A stretch of DNA of 64,000 nucleotides, taken from positions 2,971,399 through 3,035,398 of the forward strand of contig NW_006767433.1 in the NCBI RefSeq assembly GCF_000264995.1, read 5' to 3'. Position 1 is the first letter of the stretch, and every line of letters begins with the position of its first letter. The position numbers and the translations under genes were made by a program. The DNA comes from Punctularia strigosozonata HHB-11173 SS5 (taxonomy: Eukaryota > Basidiomycota > Agaricomycetes > Corticiales > Punctulariaceae). Below, piece by piece: positions 34,652 through 46,416 of the stretch. The notes beneath the pieces are model-generated. The model saw only the letters and a program-made list of their open reading frames with translations, searched no databases and was not told the origin of the DNA.

Positions 34652-35637
34652 TTACGCTTCAGTGCCGGAGAGCTTGCGCCTCTTGCTATCTTTACGAGCA
34701 TCTGTGTCGTCATCAAGTGAAGACTCAGGTGCATGGTCAGAAGAATCGGGAACGGATGTCGAAGGCCGCTTCGCCGGCACTTTTTTCTTGATGACGCCCT
34801 TCAGGGCATTTTTCTTTGGGCCCGCGACTATCGCTTTGGCTTTCGGGGCTGTTTTGGCCGTCACTTTGGTGACCGGCACCGGAGGAGAAGTGGAAGAAGG
34901 GGCGGGAATTGTTCCAACAGTGGCATCCTTCGCGGCTACAGCTCTGTGCAGACCATATCGCAGGCAGATAAGACTGGGCGCAGTGCAGCAGACGGTATAC
35001 ACGTACTCTCGGAAGTTCTTGAGCTCCTCCGATTCTTCCGCTTTCCGCTTCCGCTCCTCTTCCAGTTGCTTCTGCTGCACAGAGTCGAGGAAGACCACCT
35101 CGTCCTCCTCCAATGCACGGAACTGGTTGGCAAGGCGGTTGCGTTCTTCCCACTGTTCCTGTTTCGCTGCCTGGTTGCGACATATGATGGTTAATAGACA
35201 ACTCCGAGTAACATGCTGCGCGCGTCGCAGCAATCGGCGCACCTTGTTAGCAGCAAGTTTCTGTGGTGGACAAGGAAAGTTAACGGGTGGATGGCGAAGG
35301 GACATAAAATATGCTTGCCTCGGCAAGACTACGCCCGTCGTATACATCTTCGTTGGGTGCAGGTGGAGGCTCCTGACCTAATCTGTGACAACGTACGAGT
35401 GGTCACCTGGGCGAATGAGCACCGCGCTGAAGGTGGAAGCTGGCCGGACAGGAGCCACTTGCCTCGCATATGCTGCCTGGGCGTGGAATGAGATCAGGCT
35501 ACTCTGCTCACAAAGGCCACTAGAAGGATAGGCACCTTCCACTGCTCGTCGCGTTTTGCACGCGCCGTCTCCAACTCGTTCTGGGAGACAAACCGAGAGC
35601 CAACTGCGCCAGATGAGATAGACGGTATGTCATCCAT
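34652..35637 (-). CDS. NIP30/FAM192A (PSME3IP1)-like nuclear protein
   Basis: The N-terminal NIP30 domain is assembled from four exons: MDDIPSISSGAVGSRFVSQN, ELETARAKRDEQWK, then AAYARQ, LGQEPPPAPNEDVYDGRSLA, KLAANK and AKQEQWEERNRLANQFRALE with DEVVFLDSVQQKQLEEERKR. The C-terminus is basic and low complexity (GVIKKKVPAKRPSTSV) and probably nuclear. The human homologue binds the PA28-gamma proteasome activator; whether the fungal protein does so is unknown, since many fungi lack that activator. The start ATG is the one preceding the conserved block. It shares a short divergent promoter of about 97 bp with the SRF1-like gene. Confidence 0.82.
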
Positions 35638-35734
35638 CGTTGCGGGAAAGCGTCGAAAGTCAAGGCGTCGGAGATGAGGGGCGGCAAGAGACACGGAGTG
35701 ACCGGAGATAGACCGGCACGAAAGCCGCAGCGGG

Positions 35735-37359
35735 ATGTCCCTCGCGGATGACCTGCGCGCGACCGTGCTGGACCCGGCAGGCTCTATCTCTCATCTCTTG
35801 CCCACCCCTGCACAGTTCATGGCTGCTAACGATGGCGCGAGCAGCCCAACAGCCAACCCCAATGCCTCTGTCACCAGCCTTGGTACCGCCCTCACCGCGA
35901 AGACAAACAGCCTGCAGAGCCAGCTTCGCGGAACTTCTACCAGAAGATCTGTGGTAACCTCCCCGCGTGCGTTCAGCGTCGTTCCTCTCATCTACTCCCG
36001 TTTTAAGCTTATCGACGTCGTTTATTTTAGCTTGGGCACGCAACGAGCCTCCGTCACCTACAGAGCAAACCTTGCTTTCGACCAGCGACCTTACCCGACC
36101 CCGGGCATCCGACGTTGGGACGAGTCGTACCGCATCCCCGGGACCCCCTCCAGAATCTGCCAACTCACTATGGCAGACATTCGCGCACGCAGACGGTCGA
36201 CCGCCCCCACCTCCGCCGCCGGCGGCAACCGTCAACACGCAACTGCAACCCCCTCAGATGAGGAACATAGGATGGGCGTTGAAAGAACGTTCCAAATCCT
36301 GGCTTACTCCGGCCAATCGGAGGTCGCAGGACGGAGCTACTGAGACAAAGCCTGCAGATGCAGGCAACACCGTGTTTCCCCGGCCACCACGTCAGAACGC
36401 TCGTGGCCTTACCCTGGAACTTCCACCTCCCCAAGAGAACCTTTTCACCCTCCATCATAACCATACCCCTGGATGGGCGTCCCCGTGGTCGGCTCGTCCG
36501 CACCCTCTTTTTCCCGTTGGCAATGGCTACGAACCATCGGATCATGCTAATTCAGCCGATGAAACCGAGGTGACAGGTCCCAACGAGAAATCAACGGACT
36601 GGAAGAGCAGGAGGAAGAGATGGCGACGCTTCTTCCTCACCAATAATTATGTGCCTCTTGTGCGTGCGAAGCAGGCTGCTAGTCCTGCATACTATATTGA
36701 CGCCATGCCAGCTCTTCCGCGTGATCAACATTGCTTTCACTACGGCTGCTTTGGCCATGGCCATCCGAATACGAGAGACGGAAATGCATCATCACGTTAT
36801 GGGAGCAGTCGGGAGCTCGCCGTACGTACCTTGAACGTCTTTGCTGTCCCAGTTTCTGACCTCTTCCATAGAACTCTTGTCATTATATTTGCCCCTTTGA
36901 CTTTAGTGCACGTTATGTCCGCTATCTACGTAAGACGTTGGTTTCTGTCACCGCCCTGCCATTCGTACTCACCAACGTACATTGTAGCTGGAATATCTTG
37001 GACGGCCACTCGGTTTATGGCGAACATCTGCCAAGTTGGCACATACACTATTCGAGGTCGTCTTCATCTGCGCGTGGTCCGCTGCCCTGTCCCTTTCCTT
37101 CGACAATTTCTTCACATCTCTCATTCCTTGCGCCTCCCCATCCCGGATCTCATGGTACAATGAATTGAACCGCCCCAGCAATATCCCCGGCCTCGGTCGC
37201 GGGCATGGCGGCGTCGGCGACAACATATGCGATGACCAAGTCATCCTCATTTGCCTGGTCGGCGTCGGGTTGATCATGTATTGCATCAACCTGGTTATCA
37301 GCCTCTTCCGCATCTTCGAGAAGGTCAAATACCATCCCGCGGTTTCCTCTCGACCATGA
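35735..37359 (+). CDS. SRF1-like polytopic membrane protein
   Basis: The first half (MSLADDLRATVLDPAGSISH onward) is soluble, proline-rich and probably disordered. The second half has four hydrophobic segments: VINIAFTTAALAMAIRIRET, LVIIFAPLTLVHVMSAIYLE, LFEVVFICAWSAALSLSFDN and DDQVILICLVGVGLIMYCIN. A basic RRKRWRRFFLTNNYVPL stretch stands just before the first, and YLGRPLGLWRTSAKLAH lies between the second and third. This architecture and wording resemble the fungal family of Srf1 (yeast YDL133W), a regulator of phospholipase D, but the match is from memory. Introns occur near 35950, 36655, 36823 and 36930. Confidence 0.65.
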
Positions 37360-37924
37360 TCCACGTAGACATAGTTCCGCGGATTTGTGCTCCCACCCCC
37401 TGGACCCTGCTTGACAGGCGGGTTCGTTTATATATATATCACACCGGACAAGCCATCCCAGAAATACCCCATCCGACTTCACTGTAGAATACGCGACACA
37501 TTTATCCAGGACTCGGTGACGCTTCGTCCCTCGATCAGTACATCTTGTTGTATCATACGTCCACAGAGGTGTGTATCATGATATGCTTGCCTCGCAGGAT
37601 TATGTTAGGCCAGACGTCAGATCGCGCGATCAGGCTCCAGTGTGTTGCATGCGAGTACGGAGGCCGTTTCCCGCCAGGTCTCCAGTGAGCGCCACGCGCT
37701 GTCACGCTGCTGGCCACCCACCGCAACAACGGTATCCCCGCTAGCAGACCCCTCTGTGGCCAGGCGAAAATATATACTCACGTAGCAGAAAATATATATC
37801 GTAGATAAGTATCACCCCAGATGGATATGTCGATATAATACTGAGGGCCACATCTCTGCGAAGTTGTGCTACCTAATCGCCCACGCTGGCGTATCAGGAG
37901 CGAGTACATGGCGCTAACATATTC
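37360..37924. other. Intergenic region before truncated urea amidolyase
   Basis: About 565 bp with no recognised gene. It contains short TA-repeat runs (tatatatata near 37430). Its right end is the breakpoint where urea amidolyase homology begins abruptly. Confidence 0.4.
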
Positions 37925-39700
37925 ATGGGACTGGTCGTCTGCAATGACGCGAAAGAGCTGGAGGACAAGTTCGAGGCTACGAAAGGTCGGGCCAAAGTAA
38001 GCTGGTGCCATATGCGTGCACTACAGGGTTGACTGGGATTGATCGTGTACGCTACAGTCCCTGTTCAAGAACGACGGCCTCTTTCTCGAACGTTACATAT
38101 CGTCCGCTCGACACATCGAAGTACAGGTACCGAGATTCCTCTCGATTACCTTACGAAGTGAGCTGACAATATGCCAAGGTCTTCGGCGATGGCCATGGAC
38201 ACGCGATACACATGGGCGAACGCGAGTGCAGCGTCCAACGAAGGCATCAAAAAGTCCTTGAAGAGTCACCAAGTTCGTTCATGGACAAACATCCAGGTGC
38301 TCATGTTATCCCCGTTGGAGTATTATTCAACTAACCGGTCATGTCAGACGTACGGCAGAAGATGTATGATGCAGCGGTGAAGCTATGTCAGTTAATCAAG
38401 TACGGATCTGCGGGTATGTATAACCCTGTCAAGACTGCATCTCACCGTGGCAAACCAACCTTTACAGGGACAGTCGAGTTTATCGTGGACGATTCGACTG
38501 CCGAGTTCTTCTTCCTGGAGATGAATACCCGCCTGCAAGTCGAACACCCGGTCACAGAGGCCGTTCACCCTGGTCTTGACCTCGTAGAGCTCATGATTAA
38601 GCAAGGCATCGCGGAACGCGCTGGCGTCCACCTAGCGCCCGATCTCATGGACCAGTCCCACTATGGATCGAACACCGCACAACTTCACGCCATCGAAGCG
38701 CGGGTGAACTGCGAAAACCCTGCAACTAACTTTAAGCCATCGCCTGGGGTGCTCCAACTCGTAGAATTCCCGAAAGGAGACTGGCCCAGGCTCGAAAACT
38801 GGGTAAGTAAGCTTTGTCCAGACCCGTCTTTTGCCGTAACCGACCCGCATGCTAGGTTGGCACCGGCACTACGGTTACACCCTTTTACGATCCGCTGGCA
38901 TGCAAGCTGATCGTTACCGGTACCTCACGCTCTGAGGCTGTCTCGCGTCTGAAGCAGGCTCTATCGGAGACAAAGATTCTCGGTCCGCCAAACAACATCT
39001 CGTACCTCGATGCTATATGTAGCTCGAAGACCTTCCAGGACGGGAACGCCATGACCACATTTCCGGAGCACTTCAAGTTCACGCCCGGGTAAGGAGTCGC
39101 AACCACGGTTGCATCGTTCGAATCTCATACTTTTGCCTTTGCCAGAGCAATGGACGTCATTCCGGGCGAGGTTGAGACCACTGTTCAAGATCTCCCTGGG
39201 CACCTAACCGGGCTCGGTATGCCTCGTAGCGGGCCTATGGACCCCATGGCATTCATGGCGGCGAACGCGCTCGTTTCGAACGACGTCAACACCGAAGCTC
39301 TCGAAGTTACTCTCGCCGGTTGCAAACTGTACTTCCACGTACCAGCCGTCGTCGCGGTTTGTGGTCCTCCGGTATCGCTGACTATCAACAGGGAGCCGGA
39401 GAAGATATGGACGAAGGTGGTGGTACCGGCGGGCGGCAGGCTGGTCGTCGGGACCTTGAAGGAGAAAGGGATGAGAGTTTACGTTGGAGTGAGGGGCGGG
39501 TTCCCGGGGATACCGAAGTATCTGGAATCGAAGTCCACATCCATGGGATTAGGAGGGTATCAGGTGAGTGGCGTAGTGCACAGATTGTTGGACGTGACTG
39601 ATCTATTTCATCTGCTGTAGGGACGCTCATTGACTGTCGGTGACCATATCGAGCACGAGGGAACCACAGAACATCCCAACGCCATCCTGGAGCGTGTCGA
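37925..39700 (+). pseudogene. Urea amidolyase (DUR1,2) core, truncated at both ends
   Basis: Urea amidolyase carboxylates urea with biotin and then hydrolyses allophanate. Here only the middle survives. Homology starts at MGLVVCNDAKELEDKFEATK, inside the glycine-rich ATP-grasp loop of biotin carboxylase. It continues through [54 protein letters not shown] and HAIEARVNCENP. The AHS2 (KipA-like) domain then runs GHLTGLGMPRSGPMDPMAFM to YQGRSLTVGDHIEH. Missing are the N-terminal amidase, the first part of biotin carboxylase, the AHS1 domain and the biotin attachment domain. Yet all internal exons join in frame and their splice sites look intact. The loss therefore seems recent, or it reflects misassembly. 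Confidence 0.82.
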
Positions 39701-40001
39701 AGATCCAGCGCGCTGGACAACATTGTTCTCGCCTACGCACATATGCAGTTGGAACGTCGAGCGTCGAACGTTTGCTATGCGCACGGTGCGGCGCTCTCAG
39801 AATTTTCTTGTCGCACCGAATAACATAGCGCCTACCCACACGCTTATACAGATGCCCCATGTTGCAATTGCTACTCCGCACGGCGCTGGCGTTGGACGTC
39901 GACTCGCTCACGACACGCCGCACATGCGCATGCATTAGCGTCTGCTGCTTTTCCAGGGTACTCCCACCTTACTTGCTCTGGATCTTTATCAATGTTCGCC
40001 T

Positions 40002-40560
40002 ATCACGAGAAGGTATTTGGCGGACGAACATGCGTTGCACGCGGTGCTGGCGCACAAGTGGCTCAGCGTCGACGCGGGCTCGGCGCCAGGCGGCGCGCGG
40101 GCGCGCGAGGCCATCACATTTCTGGCGTGGGCAAAGCGCGAGCTGGACGAGCTCGGCGGGCGTGGGGTGAGCGTCGGTGGCGGCTCGCGGGAGGATGACA
40201 TGCGCAAACGGCGGAAGGTGTGCGGCGGAGGCACGCACGAGGCCGAGGGTCGAGAGCAGGACCACCGCCGCTGGCAGCTGGTCATCGACGAAGATGACGA
40301 CTTCATGATCCCTTACGCAACGATTTGCAGGGTCGTGTATATGACTGCGGTACGCGAGCGGCGCAGTTGCTGGGTTATATTCACAAGACGACGGTTGTCG
40401 GAAAGGCGCACGAGCGCACTGGTAATGTGGCAGTGCACAACGGCGGTCACACAAATTCAACGGTATCTTTCTCGATACTCTCCTGTATCATCTCTTGTTA
40501 TAATATTGTTCTATAAGAGAAATATTAAGGAGAAATTTGGCGCAGCACAGGGGTCCAGTA
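40002..40560 (+). pseudogene. Possible BRO1/PalC-like gene fragment
   Basis: One plus-strand frame contains LADEHALHAVLAHKWLSVDA and, after a short linker, AREAITFLAWAKRELDELGG. This resembles the part of pH-signalling BRO1-domain proteins (PalC) where a helix ending in HKWLGVDAGE is followed by an AWAKRELEEL-type helix. The sequence continues with WQLVIDEDDDFMIPYATI and soon loses any likeness. No upstream exons with family sequence were found. The match is from memory and short, so the assignment is tentative. It lies just downstream of the truncated urea amidolyase, in what seems a degraded stretch. Confidence 0.3.
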
Positions 40561-40774
40561 TCTAGAGGGAAAGGATTAGCCGCGATGGCCACAGGATGCC
40601 AAAGATGGCCCAGTGTGACAACAATGGTGCGTCACGTCCCGTCACGCCACCTCACAGACCTGGCGGGAAACGGCCTCCGTAATGCGAGCTACTTCGCACG
40701 ACTGCGGCCTGATCAGTTGCATCGCCATGCATGCATAGAGATTCGGCTTCCTCTGCGGGCGCGCCCTTCTCAAC

Positions 40775-42412
40775 ATGGACACCTCGGCATTGTCAACTAG
40801 CTTGGGCGCAAGGGCGCGGAGTCGGTCCATCACGAGAGCTGGGTCGAGGGCCAAGGCAGCGAACAAGAACGTGTACTTCACTGGCATCGTCATCCTCTTC
40901 ACCGTCGTCTTTTTGTGGACCGCAAGCAACTTCGTGACGCAGGTATGCTCTTCATTGTGCGAGGTTAGCCTTCGGTCTTGATGCCATTTCGTCGCTAGGA
41001 TCTTCTTGTGGGAGGCTGGGAGAAGCCCTTCCTGTAGGCCGTTTGGCTGACACTCAACCTTCTACCTCGGAGCTAACGAAGTGTTGATAAGAATCACATA
41101 TCTCAATACGAGCTCTTTCGCCCTTTACCTACTTCCCTTCTCCCTCAGATGGCTATGGAGGCGACGTCAAGGGGAGAGTGAACCGTTCAGGTGAGTAACT
41201 TATTCTCCAACGCCAGCCATGCTCTAAAAGAAGTGCAGGAGAAGCGGATACGAACCCCTGGCTACAGACGCGGCTCAAGCTCTGAGCGACAGCATCCCAT
41301 CTGTACGCTCCAAATTTATCGCTTGTGTGGCCCAGCCTGTTGAACACGAGCCTACCAGCTGCGGTCATTAGACAAACTATCAGTACAAGACGTTTTACTT
41401 CCCTTAACGACACGACAAACGGCCGACTTGGCCTTTATCTTCTGCTTCTTCTGGTTCATCGCGAATTGGTCCGTCAATGCTGCTCTCGATTACACGACGG
41501 TCGCAAGTACAACAATCCTGTCCACCACCAGCGGTGAGCATGGTTGACCGCTGCTTGGTGCCATGCAACCCTGACATGAACGAAGGCATATTCACGCTCG
41601 CGATTGGACGTTTGTTCCGTGTCGAGTCACTCTCACTGGCTAAGGTCATAGCGGTGGTCATGAGGTTCGTTGGCTGCTCAGTTTGTGTCGATGACATTGA
41701 TTCATCCTCTGAGCCCAGCTTCTCGGGTGTCGTTCTCGTGTCGTTATCCGACGGTGCAGACGACGTAGGTTTGGGGGAAAACGCATCACGTCCTCTCTTG
41801 GGCGATTTTCTTGCCCTTTTATCCGCTTTCTTCTACGCGCTATACGTGACCCTTCTGAAGGTACGTATACGGGACGAGTCGCGGATAGACATGCAGCTCT
41901 TCTTTGGATTTGTGGGATTATTCAACGTTGTCACTTTGTGGCCTATCATCATCATACTCCATTTCACCGGCGCGGAGAGATTCGAATTTCCCAGCGGTGG
42001 AAGAATGATTGGGGGCATCTTGATCAATGTATGTTGACATCCCTGCTTCCTTCCATTGCATCGGCAGAACATTCATACTCCGTAGATGTTCATCACGCTC
42101 TCTAGCGATTACCTATACCTTCTGGCGATGCTGAAGACAACGCCTCTGGTGGTTACCGTTGGCCTGAGTCTGACGATCCCCCTGGCGGTCATTGGCGACT
42201 TCTTTCTGAACAAGCCGTCCCCGCTGCAGGTTTTAATCGGTGCCGCAATGGTCGTACTCAGCTTCTTCATTGTCGGTATCACGGAGAAAGACCAACAGGA
42301 ACAAGAGAAGATTAATAGAGCTGTGGTTGGGGATGTTTTGAACTCGGAGGAAGGACCCGATGTGCCATTGCAGGAGGAGCACGAGGAACTTGAAGATCGG
42401 CCAACGCGGTGA
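40775..42412 (+). CDS. SLC35F-type drug/metabolite transporter (YML018C/THI74-like)
   Basis: This is a ten-helix EamA/DMT-superfamily membrane protein, related to human SLC35F5 and yeast vacuolar YML018C/THI74. The transported substrate is unknown. The cytosolic N-terminus (MDTSALSTSLGARARSRSIT) leads to the first helix, VYFTGIVILFTVVFLWTASN. Later segments include TSSFALYLLPFSLRWLW, NAALDYTTVASTTILSTTSG, FTLAIGRLFRVESLSLAKVI, LGDFLALLSAFFYALYVTLL and TTPLVVTVGLSLTIPLAVIG. The helix-helix motif DYTTVASTTIL is typical of the family. The C-terminus is acidic and soluble. A long intron of about 200 bp lies at 41190-41400, unusually long for this region. Confidence 0.83.
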
Positions 42413-42669
42413 CATATGGCATTTCATTGGATGCTGTGACCTGGAAGTGCTATCGCTGTATTTACATCTCGTTTCTTTCTTCTCGTCGTGGATGTATATA
42501 CATCAAATTACGAGCGTTACTTTCAATGAGTCAATGCATATGGTGTTGGGATTTTGGCACCGGTTTCTCACAGGGTACCTAGTAAGTACCATAACAGGCC
42601 TCTCCACTCTACGGATCTCCTAGCTATCTTTTTGAGCCTAATCTACAACTCGTCGCACTGCCGTCCGTG

Positions 42670-43525
42670 ATGGTTCGTCCTCTTTTGCCGTGCGGCAACT
42701 TCGCGCTAATCAAGCAGTCAAGTTAGCCTAAGGAAACTCGCCATCGAACCGGTCTTCACCAACAATCTGTCCGACTACCCAAGCGCCAGTTCGCAGCACA
42801 GGACAATGCAGTCGAACACGTTGATGTAGGATCTCTGGAAGGAGTCTCCGTGAGTCTGGTCACACTTCATCGCATGAGACCTGTAACGATGGCGTCTTGA
42901 ATTTAGGGCAACGAAATTCTGGCATCCCTTACGACGGTGCCGGAGGACGCGGACAAAGTTACGTTGAAGAAAAAGGACAAACTGCAGCTTAAGCGCGATC
43001 TCTTCTTACGACGTGTGTTCTCGTGTATCATTGGCGACCTCCAGCGCGACGAACTCAGAAACCGCCCGTTCAGGCCTGGAAGCTGCTCAGTCTCCATACT
43101 CAAAATCTCACGAACGTCGGTTACGACGGCGCAAGAACAACCAGTTCGGCAGCGGATTGAACGATATGGCCGTTGCATTATCCGCCGTGGAGGAGCAAGT
43201 GCCTCAGGCTGTGAAATTATCAGGCACAAGCGAGCGCGAGCCTCCAAAGGATGAACACGAAACGCCCGTACCTCAACGTCGGAAGGTTCCTCAGGGACAG
43301 ATTGGCGAGGGCAAAGGTGTACCCCTTACACAAGCCCAGAGGAAGAAAGCGCTGTGCGTCATTCGTTGTACCCCCTCAGCATATCGATTGAACGATCCGC
43401 GCAGGAAAACCGAGCAGCTTCGCCTGCCTGTCATTGTCGCAAACCCAGAGTTCGCCAAAAACCCCTTCGCAGCAATCCGGACCCATGCTCAAAACACCCT
43501 TTTGAAGCATGACAGAGCATCATAG
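42670..43525 (+). CDS. SLX9: Ribosome biogenesis protein SLX9
   Basis: SLX9/FAM207A associates with pre-40S particles and helps process and export them. The best model has a first coding exon consisting only of ATG (42670-42672), then a 54-nt intron. Next come PKETRHRTGLHQQSVRLPKR, and after further introns EILASLTTVPEDADKVTLKK and KDKLQLKRDLFLRQ. The family core is AAQSPYSKSHERRLRRRKNN, QFGSGLNDMAVALSAVEEQ. The end is GQIGEGKGVPLTQAQRKKAL joined to KTEQLRLPVIVANPEFAKNP and FAAIRTHAQNTLLKHD. All blocks match the family. It converges with the coiled-coil gene. Confidence 0.87.
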
Positions 43526-43752
43526 AATATGCTATCCTAATGTTGTGGCGTTTCCTTTTATTTTCCTCCTCCGCAGACCTGAATATAATCGGTGCAGGCA
43601 GGTATCCAGTGTGTGGTATTCCGGTAATTAAGAATTATACAAGTATATGCAGACGAACGTACATATCCTGGACGGCTGCGCAAAGCGCCTGTATGAGACT
43701 GCCACGTCCATGTTCCCTGTTCCGTCCCGTTATTTAGTTGTCGTTATAATCG

Positions 43753-46269
43753 TCAGTCGTCGTCATGATGCCCGTCTCTGCTCATCCCAGCGCTCCATAC
43801 GGTGCTGCCACTCCCACTACCGCCAGCGCTTCGGCGTCCGCCTCTGCTGCGTCTCGGGGCAATCTCTGTGAAACCTCCGCTACCGCCTTTCGCCAATTCG
43901 GCGCTGAGAGTTTTCTCATGCGCATCAAGCGCCGCAAGCTTTTCCTGTGCTTCCGCTTGTTCGAGAGCTTCTTGCGTCAGGTTGCCGGGTCTAGGTGATG
44001 TCGCCCCGGACGGCGCAGAGTGCAAGGACGAGGTCTCGGATTGGGTGCCGGATCTCGATCGGAAGAACGACCACCGCGATGGCGCAGGAGAACTGCTGTT
44101 CGACGCTAGGGAGGGCCGACCCTCGTCGCTGCTGGGTCTTCCGGTTTCCATCGGCGAGGAAACGCTCTTAATCATGGGCGGTGGCGAGCTAGGGGGTTTA
44201 GAAATGCCCATCAATTTCATTGTGGCATCAAGCCGCTCTCGTTCCCGCCGGTCTTCCTCGTCCTCCTGAGTGTCCAGCTTTCGGGCGCCGGTGACAGTAG
44301 GCCCAGACCCAAGCTTCAAAGGCCGCAGGTTGGGGTTATGGGGCTCCGATTTCTTCTCACCTCCGCCGAAAACTGAAAAGCTGCGCCAGTCAAAGGACAG
44401 TGATCGGCGATTCTGTCGTGCAGCGGTGATGGCTGGTTTCTCGAGAGGAGGAGAAGTACCCCGAGATGTCGATTCTTCCGAGGTAGGTTGTGGCGACGGG
44501 TTGGAAGCCTGTCGTCCAAAGAACATGCTCTGCGGCCGAGGTTTCTTCTCCGGCACCGTCGGCGACTTCGGAAGAGCAGTATGACTGAACCCACTGGCGC
44601 CTGGCGTCGGCGACGTTGGAGTTTTGTCTGCGTAGTCAACGGCAAGGACGTGCTCGAAGCCTTCCTGGGCGATAATACGGTCAATGATTCTCGACGCGTA
44701 TAATGAAAGCGCTTTGTTGGCATCTTTCAGAGATTTCACTTCGGTTCTGAGAGCGTCGATATCGTTGGCAGTCGACTTTACTTCAAGGACGCCAGCAGAG
44801 GACACGGAAACCGAGCGCACGCCGCTCTTTCTACCCTTCTTGCGAGGACTGGAATTATCCGTTGCTGGTGCGCTGCTTCCGTCAAGGATGTCCTTATTCT
44901 CTGCACGGCCGAGCTCCGCAGCAAGGTCCAAACCAGGCCCGGTGACACCAAGACCTGCGAGTGATTCACCCTGATGGTTATCGGGGTCGGATATGCTGCC
45001 CTTCTTTCTGTGGCGAGTAGATTTCTTCGTCGGCAATTCTTCGTCGGACTCCGCTCGCTCCAGCTCCTGCGCTAAGTCACGCTCGTATTCGTGCTCATAT
45101 TCGTGCTCCTCGACAGGTTCAAGCGGGTGGCGGCCGGTACTTCGTAGGCTGCTGTGATCAGCCGAGGTGCGTTCCTCGTCTTCGTCGTCATCGTCGTCAG
45201 CTTCGTCACCGTCCGAGCTTGATTCGGTCCCAACAGTGCGCATGACGTCAAATTGGCCATTCAGAGTCTTCTCGCGGAGTAAGATCATGTAGCTCTCGTT
45301 TTCCTCCTGCAGAACACGGTTGACCCTCTTCAAATCGACCAACTGGCTCTGCAGTAACCCAAGCGTGCCTTGCAACGAAGCGTAGGATGTGGATAATGTG
45401 GACAGCTCCAGTTTCAAGGACGTGATTTCGGCAGGTTCGGCTTCGGGATCGTTCAGGTCTTGCGACTTGTCTTCCGGTTTCTTGGTATCAATCGCGACCT
45501 CCTCCTCCACTTCCGTCTCAGATTCGGCTTCGGTGAGCGCCGCCTGCGACGTCGCAGTCTGGGCTTGCTTGCGTGCCTGGGTAAGCGACTGGGATAGTGA
45601 CTGTATGCGCGATTTCAAATGTTGTTCGTTGTCGTAGAAAGCTTGGCGCTCCGCTTCAAAGGTAGATGTCTGAGTCAAATGTGAGTGATCTCGTCACTCC
45701 GAAGGTACGCGAGGGCGCCAACCTGTTCGTTGTATCGCCGTTGCAGTTCACGTTTATCCCGTTCTAATTCGCGAGCTTGTATGCGCAGCTTCTCCATCAC
45801 CTCCAGTCGCGTTGCCATCTCTTCTTCTTGCCTCGCCTGGTCGGTGTACAGCTCCGCCAATCTTCCTTCGGCGGCATTAAGAGCCGATGAAAGATGGTCA
45901 TTTTCCGCTGTTAATTCGGAAACGGCCTGTTCCTTATTCTGAAGCTGTACCAGCAGCTGTAGGCCGACGTGTGAGCGTATGCAGCAGTGCGCGGAAAGGC
46001 TGTGGCCGCCGTGTGCGCACCTGTTCTTTTTCCTCTGTCTCCCGCATCAGTGACTCAGACATATCATTGCCGCCCAATGGCGGGGTGCCTCCTCTTGAGA
46101 AGGAGGTCCGAGTTGGCGACTTGAGCGAGGACGTGCGTGGGTTGAGCGCCGATCGGGCTGTCGCGCCTTTGGCCAAGACACCGGATAGCGCGGGAGTGGT
46201 CGACACGGAGGGCGATCGGACAGGGCGGGAGTTGGGTGGAGGACGGCGGGGTGTGGCTGTCGTCGCCAT
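43753..46269 (-). CDS. Fungal coiled-coil protein with conserved LYASRIIDRI block
   Basis: The protein has about 800 residues and starts MATTATPRRPPPNSRPVRSP. A disordered N-terminus is followed by long heptad-rich coiled coils (ARQEEEMATRLEVMEKLRIQ, ARELERDKRELQRRYNEQ, LSTLSTSYASLQGTLGLLQS). An acidic linker, then a conserved-looking block ALSLYASRIIDRIIAQEGFE with HVLAVDY, and a Ser/Pro-rich tail complete it. The block resembles one I recall from fungal proteins annotated as M-protein-repeat proteins, whose role is unknown to me. There is no transmembrane segment. Two short introns lie near 45678 and 45950-46020. It shares a 147-bp divergent promoter with the XRCC2-like gene. Confidence 0.75.
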
Positions 46270-46416
46270 GGCTGGTATGCGTAGAACGAGAGGGTATGTA
46301 CGGTGGAAGGCGAAGGGGACGTTGGTGAGCGATGGATGCCACACGTGGCGATCCGGCTTCCGCGTCGCGACGGGCGCGTGCACCGCCACCCAGCTCGACG
46401 CGCTCCTCTCGCGATC

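Noticed and set aside
41200-41300. Complete tRNA gene on the minus strand
   Set aside because: D-arm-like and B-box-like sequences are about 10 nt too close, and the would-be acceptor arms do not pair. It is kept only as a possible tRNA-derived remnant.
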